Of a stretch of DNA of 21,183 bases, positions 9,768 to 18,900 are shown piece by piece (the stretch's first letter is position 1; the number at the start of each line of letters is the position of its first letter). The translations under genes were made by a program, and so were the position numbers. The stretch is from Pezizomycotina sp. ARF18. Its lineage: Eukaryota > Ascomycota. Under the pieces are notes generated by a model. That model was not told the origin of the DNA. It did not search any database and worked only from the letters and a program-made list of their open reading frames with translations. The stretch spans positions 1 to 21,183 of the forward strand of contig AZLU01000396.1 in NCBI GenBank assembly GCA_002224055.1, given 5' to 3'.

Positions 9768-11072
9768 TTAATATCCTAGACCTATGAGGTAATCGCCAAG
9801 AGCCTGGACAGTAGTGTTCGCGTTTCCCGGCTGAACAGTTTCTGGTAGTGACCAATGATGATGGCCTGCTTTGTCCCCTTGATTATAACGCCTTCTTTGC
9901 CCTACGAGTTCAAAAAGAGTGGTGTTAGCTTGTGAGGGAAAATGTTTTCTTCTTCGATTCGAGCACGAACGCCGTTGTGGAGAAGCGTAGCGGAAGTCTT
10001 CTTTACCTTTTTGCCGATAATGAGGGCATCATTAGGTTCTGCTCCGGTCGTCAAGTACTTCTCCGTGGCTAGTTTGAAGCCCTCGGCGAACAGCGTATCC
10101 CTACCGCCCTCGGTTAAGCCTTTAATAATGGCTTGAATTTCTTGTGGGGTGATCTACGTTGAAGGAAAGGGCGTTTCTTAGCTCTTGTAAAACATTTAAA
10201 GAGATGCGTATAAAGAAGGCGGGAGGAGATTACATTGAAGCCTTGTGAAGTAGCCCAAACCGAGTCACCCGCTTTGCTGAAAATGGCGGCCTTATCGATA
10301 TGCCCGGTCCCAACGAGGCTATAAAGAAAAGAAGTAACATTGAATAGAGCGCCGTGGTTAGCAGGTCAAAGTTAACAAACGATTTGCCGGCGAATATACC
10401 GAAAATAAGTAATACGAGGGAGAAGAGATGTTGGGGGAAGGAAGGGGGAAAGAAGGAAAGAAGGAAAGAAGGAAGGAAGGAAAGAAGGAAAGAAGGAAAG
10501 AAGGAAAGAAGGAAGGAAAGAAGGAAGGAAGGAAGGAAGGGAGCAAGGAAAGAGATAGAACAAGTTGTAGGAGAAGAGAGTACAGGAGGAGGGAGGATAA
10601 GATCGAAAAAGAAGCAGCAACGAGGGAAAGGGTGAGATATAAGAAAATAATGATATAGTAAGCGGACACATGTAAAATATATATATCAATCTTCAGGAAG
10701 CTAAGATAGAACTTTTGAAGCCTGTAAGCTGCCAAATGTGCGTATTTATAGGTGCATATGAGGTTCAGCTGCTCCTGCTGTGGCAAAAAACAGAGGGTCT
10801 TCATTTTTCCTTTGTTTCATTTTCAAGATCGCCTTGCTCTCTTTCCTCCCCCGCGCTCCTCTCGGGATGTAATTCGAAGATAGAGTTTAATTTGCGGGGA
10901 AGAAAACGTACGAAGTGTCGACGTATGCTATTTTAGAGTATTGCGGTGATTAAAAGTTAGCCCGGTGTCCAAAGAGTTCCTTGACCCCGTGAAGCAACCA
11001 ACCCACCTCGGGTAAAGGAAAACAGCTCAGCCCGGAAAGAGAAGAGGGGAAAGACGAACATTGCCAGGACAT
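9768..11072 (-). CDS. PFY1: Profilin, actin-monomer binding protein (five exons)
   Basis: Profilin binds G-actin, poly-proline and phosphoinositides and supports formin-driven actin assembly. Exons: 11060-11072 (13 nt), 10912-10927 (16 nt), 10234-10318, 10007-10153 and 9768-9901. Introns are 132, 593, 80 and 105 nt, all GT..AG and phase-compatible. The joined start reads MSWQSYVDTSLVGTGHIDKA, the canonical profilin N-terminus. Next come AGDSVWATSQGFN, TPQEIQAIIKGL, the KKGKEGVIIKGTKQAIIIGHY core and the C-terminal helix TTVQALGDYLIGLGY before TAA (9768-9770). Exons sum to 395 nt. Adding one C to the CC at 9844-9845 turns the HYQKL misread into HYPETVQPGN and gives 131 residues, the family length. 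An intron after about four codons also occurs in yeast PFY1. The first donor (GTTCGT) is atypical. The unusually long second intron holds a pyrimidine-rich (sense) microsatellite. Confidence 0.96.
10437..10552. repeat. GGAA/GAAA purine microsatellite in PFY1 intron 2
   Basis: On the plus strand this is an almost pure-purine tract of interspersed AAGG, AAAGAAGG and GAAGGAAG units. On the profilin sense strand it is a CTTT/CCTT polypyrimidine tract about 120 nt upstream of the intron acceptor. The Glu/Lys/Arg-rich and Ser/Phe/Pro-rich open frames across it on both strands come from the repeat and are not genes. Confidence 0.9.
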
Positions 11073-11369
11073 TATGGAACTGAAAATAAAGAACAGTAGC
11101 TGTAGTTTTGTCTTCTTTTAGAGGTATCGATTCGAGTAGTGCAGGAAAGAATTCAAATGGAAAACTAAAAGGAATAAGGGAAAGAGAGAGAGAGAGAGTG
11201 GTGTTATAAAGCTTTATAGTACGCAATGGAAGTAACTAGTAGTTATTTTTTTCGGTTTGGCTTGGTTATATTTTGTAGCTGAAGGTAATAATAATATTAC
11301 TGAGGGACCACGCTTCTTTTTTTTAAAAAAAATATATATAAAGCGGCTATAACTATTGGCTTATCCGAG

Positions 11370-11392
11370 CTGCCGCTCTCTGCTTGCGGCAG
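11370..11392. other. Perfect 7-bp stem / 9-nt loop inverted repeat
   Basis: CTGCCGC (11370-11376) and GCGGCAG (11386-11392) are exact reverse complements flanking a 9-nt loop, in an otherwise AT-rich promoter region about 300 bp upstream of the PFY1 ATG. It could be a dyad binding site (CGG-type half-sites suit fungal Zn2Cys6 factors) or a leader hairpin. Which of these it is cannot be told from sequence alone. Confidence 0.5.
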
Positions 11393-11405
11393 ACATCAAA
11401 ATATA

Positions 11406-11436
11406 AGATTAGATAAATTAGATTAGATTAGATAAG
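11406..11436. repeat. GATTA-type short tandem repeat
   Basis: GATTAGATAAATTAGATTAG followed by ATTAGATAAG forms an imperfect pentamer array just before a TATATATA stretch (about 11440-11450). It is not telomeric (no TTAGGG). Confidence 0.75.
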
Positions 11437-11472
11437 ATCATATATATATAATGTCCTTTTCTGTGGGGGAAA

Positions 11473-11484
11473 CACGTGCAGGGG
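11473..11484. promoter_or_regulatory. CACGTG next to AGGGG (E-box plus stress-element-like)
   Basis: CACGTG (11473-11478) is followed after one base by AGGGG (11480-11484, the core of the yeast stress response element), and GTGGGG lies at 11463-11468. Fungal autophagy genes are commonly stress- and nutrient-regulated, so a role in ATG2 control is plausible. At about 1.4 kb from the ATG2 start the cluster could equally serve PFY1. Confidence 0.3.
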
Positions 11485-12901
11485 TGTGTCATACGGACTC
11501 AGCAAAAGCGCGGACCACTAATAGGCCAGTTGGGTAGAGTTGCTTAGGTTCGGTAGAGCTCTTCTTATTCTTTCTCCCTTCTAAGGCACACTTCTTCCCC
11601 CCGTACCCCGTTACATTTTTTAATCTATCTCTAAATAAAGCACCGTTGGTTGGTTATCTGCCTTTCCATTTATTTATCGGGGAGATAGGGAAGAAGAAGA
11701 AGAAGAAAGATAGAGAGATAGAGAAGAGATAGAGAGGAGGGAAAGGAGGCTCTTTTTTGTCTTGTCCTGTTCTTGCTTTATCATAAATATAATAATTAAT
11801 AGAAGGACGGGGTATACTTGTTATTCGATCTAAAAAGTATCACTTTCATCATTTTACAACAAGTGACCTGTCTGAGTGCAACACGCTACACACACCATAC
11901 GTAGGAGGACAGTTCAAGGGTCTGCTCATACTACTTGCTCCTCATCCCCATGGCCTAGCAGGAACCAAAACCCGCTCAATAACCTCTAGAAGTTTGACGA
12001 AGACGACGACGACAACCGTGACGAGTACGACGTTTCTTTTTATAAACAAATATAAGGGTAGGTGGGCTCTTTGTCTATTTATCTATTCTTATCGCTTCCC
12101 TTTCTTCCTTTCTTCTTGTTTTTCTTTCACTTTTTCCCTCTATCCTCATACAGGGAACATACAAAACTTGCTCTACTTTTTTAATCCGTTCCATGAACCC
12201 TCATCCTCATCGTCATTATCGTCACTCGTTATCACCTTTAGCCCTTACTCAAGTACTCCATTTGGTGGTTCATCACATATTATAAAGAGAGGAAAGGAGG
12301 AAGGGAAGAAGACAAACTCTAGCTGTGATAGCCAATAAATATTTACCGAAATAAGCTTGATAGTCATCTTTTTTAAAAAAAAAAAACCGCCCTGGTATTT
12401 ATCTATTATTATTATTTGTTTGTTTCATTTTTGAAGCAATCTTGTTTATCATTCGTGCACCTCGGCTGCTACTTAAGTGGCATACTATATTTCTTCTCCC
12501 TCCGACTTATTTCTCAAACTCAAATGCTAACACCGGAACGCAGCTTCGCAAGTCCAAAGATAGATGACCGCGTCTCGCCGTTTCCGAGTGTTCCACCAAG
12601 GGTATCGTGAAGAGAGCAGGCCGCCGCATCAATAAATCCTTAGAACTTCCGTCAGACTAGCAACAAGGACGTCACGGAGCCATAGCCAACAAGCCTGCAA
12701 AAAAAATTCTAGAGAGGAATACAAAAGAGGAGGGAGAAAGAACCAAAAAGGGAAAAAAGAAGATAATAATAATAAGACGAACCTCAGGCATAAGCTCCGG
12801 GGCTGAAGATTGGGGCGGGCGAAGAGAAGAAATACGGAACCTACCACGTAGGACGGCAGCCAGCCGTTTTGGGAGCCCGATTTCCTAGCGTCTACGTCGA
12901 A

Positions 12902-15900
12902 ATGAATCGGTATCTCCCGAGGCTCCCAAAGTCGATACAGCTGAAATTGTTTCGATATGCGCTATCACACTTGGATTTCCTGGACCATGACACCTATGAT
13001 GTCGAAAAGGATTTCAGCTTGTCGCTGGGGATGCAAAATGTACTGGAAATGAAAAATGTTGGCATGGTAGTTGAGGTATTCATCCTTTTTTTCCCCTGTC
13101 AATGTTGGTATCCTCATAAATTATATATTATACTTGATGATTGGTGTTCTAACCTTTCTTTAATTTGATAAAGCGGCTCTCGCAAATGTTAGGGTTGCCC
13201 TCTACTGTCCGTCTCGTCGCCGCCAAGGTACTAGTCCTCAGGGTGCGGATCCCTGCCGACCTTTACCGTGCCCCAATCCGCGTGGAAATAGAGGGTATCG
13301 ATGTCCAAGCTGAAGTGGTGGATACCGCGGCGGTCAGCACTGCAGCCGATAAACTTAGACATACCAGCGATGATCTAGAAGGTAGCTCTACAGAGTATGA
13401 CGACGAAGAAGGTGAAGCATACCGTTTGCCAACGGCTGAAGCGCTGGCATCGTCGTTTCTCGCGGAGATGCCCGCCGAAGCTAATGAGGTCCAATCTGCG
13501 CTCGAACTAGCCATATTGAATACGGAGAGTCCGCTTCAGGGGTCGTCGAAGATATTGATGATAACGAACTTGGCATGGGAACTCCCATGTCCCTTTGGGA
13601 TTTCATCCCCAATTTCTTCCGAAGACTCATTGATCGCCTGGAGCTTGAAATACGATCCGTGAAGGTTATACTAAGAGCTAAGTGCTTTGAAGATGCACTC
13701 AGCAGCTTACGTAATGATTTTACAATGGCTGCCACCGCTAAAGGGCCGGAAGATTCTGTGCATATGGAACTTTATGTGGGTAGCTTGGAGGTGGAGGCGT
13801 AACATCTGGGGCTGTTACCAGGGAGGACGACTCTGCCGAGAACCTGGACAGAGAAAGGAATTTGAGAAAACTGGGGAAAAGGTTGAATCCGGCTAAACCA
13901 TCTAAGGATCTCGCTCTCTGGCCAAACGGATAGCTTTGCCGATGCCGTGCTCATTCCGTCAAATTTCGAAGGACAACATGGCGCTGAGACTGGCACCAAT
14001 GCCTCTGAAAGCACGGTATTGCCACCCGATGAAGCAACTCACGAGCAGTATCCGGCCTCTCTAGAAGGATCAGTGGAAACGGTATCGAAGCTTCAAACTG
14101 AGACATCGCCACCTAATGCCACTCGAGCACACTATCAAGTTCTGGTCGCTGGGGGAAGGTAGCATTTGTGCGACCTCGACCATTTTAGATCCCGTCGAAG
14201 AACACACACAGGTACAAGTACATGGACAGGCGCATGTGCAGGAACAGGCACAGGAACAGGCACAGGCACAAGAACAGGCACAGGAGCAGGAGCAGCGACA
14301 AGATGTTCTTCTCGGGCCGGAAACACCGCCTCCTGTAGTAGCAAGGACCCTGAAGAGGATCACAATTTGGACTTGCTCGATACAGAAGAAGAGGGCTACT
14401 ACCAGGACTCGGAGAGCAAATTTCTCGGTCTCTGGAGGGATCCTTGAGCTCTATAGGCGACGTCGAAAATATGTATGACAGCAAATTATCGTCTATGGGG
14501 TTTTCGCAGGGTATCGGCGATGATGATCCCACGCTCTCATCCTCACAAACGTATCCACACTCACAGGCTCTCCATGACAGTATCTATTCAGAGGCGGATA
14601 GGTACGCTGATATTGACGAAAAATAAGCCCTCAAATGATCGTGGTATATCGAAAAGTCTTCCGATGCCGCCTTCTGGGACCATGCTTGATTCATTCATGG
14701 CTGAGGAGAAATCTGATCACCTATCACTTGGTGTAGGACATATCACACAACCCAAAGACTCTTCTGAGTTCGGATATGATGACTACCCTGGCTCCAGTCG
14801 GACATTAGAAGAGTCCGTTGAATACTCCGATCCCGGGAACACTATCTCCAGAGCTCCGTGCTTTCTTCCTCTTCAATGATAAATCCGGGCAACGAGGTCA
14901 GTTCGCCAAGGCCGAGCAGTCACCAGTCACCACTTCATATCGGTACCATAGCTGAGAAAACCGAGCCTGAGGATTTACCGATTGCTGATCGATCAGCTAG
15001 CGATCCAGAAATTTCCCAAGCAAAGTCCCTAGACGATGGCGAAGATGGTAGCGTTTACCTGAGTTATCCAAATAGCGAGGCTGAGGAAAATGAAGAGGAT
15101 CCGATGGAAAAGTACAACAACGGCGCGGAATCTGAACAGGCAGCACTAAGTACGCACAATGAGACTGTATTGCAAGGTGTGACTAGAGAGAAACTGAGTT
15201 CCGGTATTGATGTGACTTCATCCCACAATCAGAAGAACTTTCTGGGAAGTCATCTCCTTTAAAGTCCGGCAGAGATGGGCTTCTGGAATTTTCTCCCTCA
15301 CGAACCCCTTGGATATCGGCAGCGTTGGAGAGCTGCTGTCGAGGAAGAAGACCATCCACTCTCTGAGTCAGATATGGATAGCTCAGGTTCATCAGACCTC
15401 CAAATGTCAGCTATGCAACAGAACGCGTTATCACAAAGTATGTTCTTTACCCATGAAGAAGCCGGCAGTCTCTACATGTCAGCCATAAGTGGTATGGCAC
15501 CATCTAGAGACCTTCACTCGCTTCCGGAAGAGAGCGATACACACGTCGGGTCTGGTGTGATAGATAGCTCCGGTGAAAAACACATACATCGCCGAGAAAT
15601 AGCCTCTCCTCGTCAGCGGATACGAAAGGATTTATTTGACATCGACTTCGTGGAAGCTTGGGTACCTGGTCTCGAAAAACCTGCCTTGACGACCGACCCG
15701 ACGCCAACCAGCCCAAGGTTGGCTCGTTGGAGGCTCCTAGGAGAGGAGCAGAAAGTGATTCTCGTACTATGCCCGGATCCTTCTCAGTATACGCAGCCCG
15801 CCGTTCACAAGACCTCTATTCGTCCCAGATTGCTTCTAAAGAATTGCCGTCTGCAAAGAAAAGAAGTGTAGGATTTGCTATTGACTCTGCAGCACGGGAG

Positions 15901-18900
15901 CCAAATCCGCCCCAACCAGGAACCCCCGGGGTTTCCATAGAGGAAGACGACAATTTGACTGCGAGTTGATCGTTGGGGATGTTCATGCCTCAGTGGACTT
16001 GGTTCTCGGCAAGTTCTTTTTCAGAGTTCTTGAATCATTTTCCAGCAGCGGTACTCTACAACCTAAAGATCAAGCCATGAAGGGCGACAAAGGTTACCGT
16101 AAAAGCTCTCACCAAGATTTAGACGGCCAAATCAGTGTGAAATGCAAACTTACCAATGTTATAATACGACTTGTCAATAAACTGGGCGGCACTATTGAAA
16201 CATCGGATACTACTGTTCCTCCGAGCGAAATTTTACCAGTACCGTCCGGCAGTACATCGGCAGAAGACAGTACTATCCTACAATGTCGTATAAGTAACAC
16301 GTCCCTAAGGTACGACAGGGGCGCATCAAAAGAAGGCGGTGCTTCCAAATTTGAGTTTCCATGCAGTATTTTTATACTCAGTGACGGGCATTTCGACCTT
16401 TTAAGTTTCTTGAAAACGCCTCAAAACGATGCTGCTCGCTCAAGCACAGCAAGGAAAAGCACTCGAGCAAGGAACCAGAAATGGATGTCAAGTTCAGCAT
16501 ATCACTATTATCAACGGGACAACGTAATATACATGTTGAATCGTTACCTTTACGAATTCATCTTCCAATACAGCGGATCGAAGACATTTTGAAGGCCTTG
16601 GAGATTTGGGAGCATGTTAAGCGTCGCCGCAAGTTCATACGGTCCAGCTCCGGTGCCTCGTGCTCAGACAGCCCAGACACTTGCTTCTAGATCAGGGCAC
16701 AGTACAATTGAGCCAGACAACACAAGCACCCCACCACCACCACCGTGAAACTGGACGCTCTTTTCGGTGGCCTTGTCATTGAGCTTGAAGTGTCTAGTGG
16801 GGAAGGTGTAGGGGTTTCTACAAGCCCCATCACAGTGTTATCAAGTGCCGGTAACGGTATTTCACTCGAAATCCAGCAGTTAGCCATTTTTGGACCTAGT
16901 ATTCGGAACGTCGGCGCAAGCGTTTCGTCTACAATTGTGGTTGCCGAACATCTTTGGATAGAGGTAGAGAACCAACCATCCTCGAACGACCTGGAAAGGT
17001 TGATAGACCTCATCACGCCTTCCACGGATATGTACGATAAGGAGGATGACCTGATGATCGATGTCTTGCTTCGCCAAAGACGGCAAGGATCTGTTCTCAG
17101 AGGCGGAATAGACAATATCAGCGCCAAAGTAGATTCCAGGGATTTGCAGAGACTAATATTTGTAGCGGGAGACCTCTCAAAGCTTGCAACATTTGCAAAG
17201 TATATTCCCAAGACGAGCGGCCTGGCATGCTATCCATCATTGATGTCAAGAAACTAGCTCTCACGCTTGCTGTCGGGCAGGATGTTGGAGATTTTGAACT
17301 TGTGGCTTTGACTACGGAAATCTGCCATGTTGGAGTACCAGTCTCCTCGCGATTGCCACACGCACTATAGACCTCACAAGGAATGACGAGGATACTATAG
17401 TTGCTGAAGGGTTGCCGAGGGCAGTAGCCGCTGCCGCTATAAAAAGGTGTCTCCCGGCAATGCTAAAGCTCCGCGTTGTCGGAGACGAGCCGGAACCCGT
17501 TGTGAAACTTAAGCTCTGGAATCTTAAGTTTGAATACAACGTTGAGGTCCTTATGGCGCTCATGAAATTGACAGACACTCTTAGTGAGGCTCTTCCTGGG
17601 ACCGAGCTGCAAGCGCTCAAGCGGATGAATCAGACGAGGCGACAATACCTAGTTCAATGGAAAGCTCCTCTTCCCGATTGTCGAAGTCACTCTCCGTCGA
17701 TGTTGCGATACGAAATTCGGTTGTGGCTCTGAACCCGCTCAACAGCCACGCTAAAGCGTTATTCATTTTAGCCGATGCAAACGTGTTGGCTTCTATGCAC
17801 ACAAACGAGCCTCCAACAGTTAACGCGACCATGAAAAAAGCCTTCTTAATGCTCACTGATGACAAGACCTCTCTCGTAGCTGCTAATCTAATTCTAAAGA
17901 CCGACGGCGCGGAGCAGTCGATGAAGACATTCTTGGGTTTTCATCCAAGGATACGTAACGATGGTTACACTCAAGTCTATGGCCGCTGCTCTGAAATTTG
18001 CGGACACCAACGACTCCAAAAACACATCTCCCGAAATAGAGGTTCGGGATATCTTTGTCCTTTTCGAAAGCTGTGCAGACTCTACTCAGACCTCATCAGC
18101 CTCTTCAATGGGCTAAAGCCTCCAGTTCCAGAAGACCAAGAGATCAAGTATATGACCGAAGTAATGCCCATGGACCTCTTAGCCTCTCTCGATGAGGATG
18201 CGTTTAAATCGCTGTCCGCTCACCACGAAGCGAAAGTCACGGAGGAAGAAAGCTTGGACAAAGACGATGGGGATCTCATTAATGATGATATTCCCTATAA
18301 TAGCCATTTTATTGAGAGCTATTACTCTAGCCAGCCGAAATCCTCCGAGAGAGAGAAGGCGATGTTGTCTAGTTTTCAGGAACAAGCCCAAGTGGTCGAC
18401 GATAACCCGTTCTTGTTTGAGAAATCATTTTGTTACTACAGAAAAACCTTCCCCGCTCAAAGCGAAAGAAACGTATGTTGCGTCTTATCATACATTTACT
18501 GAATAATCCATCCTGCTAGACCTGTTCCTCTCTTCCCCTTTCCTTCCCTCCTTTTTACTTGCCTTCATTAATCATATATTTGCTAACTTCGTCTATTTTT
18601 GCTCGATAGAAGCGGAAAACGGCCTGCGCTAGCTATCATTTTAAAGAACATCCAATTTATTTGGAACTTGCACGATGGATACGACTGGGACCGGACAAGG
18701 AGTGAACTCTCCAAAGCATTCACAAAGTGGAGAAGCGAGCGATGGAGAAGCGTAGGCGACGGGATAGAAGGGATATAATGGATGAATTCGAAAGCGACGA
18801 CGCACTAGAGACTTACGATGTCCTCTTTAACTCCATATACATCACCCTTCCCAGAACCGCGATCCGAAAGATCTTTCGAAAGAAATCTCTGCTCAGATAA

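Larger units (their letters stand above)
11073..12901. promoter_or_regulatory. Divergent promoter region PFY1 / ATG2, largest gene-poor gap
   Basis: 1.83 kb between the PFY1 and ATG2 start codons. Visible elements: a GA repeat (about 11185-11198), an ATTGG (CCAAT on minus, 11355-11359), a perfect hairpin (11370-11392), GATTA-type repeats (11406-11436), CACGTG (11473-11478), AGGGG (11480-11484), GAA/GATAGA repeats (about 11691-11741) and an A-run near 12374-12385. Protein-like but unrecognised segments occur at 11930-12060 (plus, acidic) and on the minus strand at about 12175-12270 and 12500-12700. None is strong enough to call as a gene. Confidence 0.5.

Noticed and set aside
10354-10689. Long Lys/Arg/Glu-rich (plus) and Ser/Phe/Pro-rich (minus) open frames
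   Set aside because: They are generated by the GGAA/GAAA microsatellite inside PFY1 intron 2; a stop-poor repeat stays open in several frames.
11406-11436. GATTA repeats as a telomere-like or CRISPR-like array
   Set aside because: The units are 5 nt and imperfect, with no TTAGGG and no spacers; it is a simple repeat.
14070-14363. Cys/Ala/Ser- and Pro/Val-rich repeat proteins on the minus strand
   Set aside because: They are antisense shadows of the ATG2 Gln/Ala/Glu repeat.
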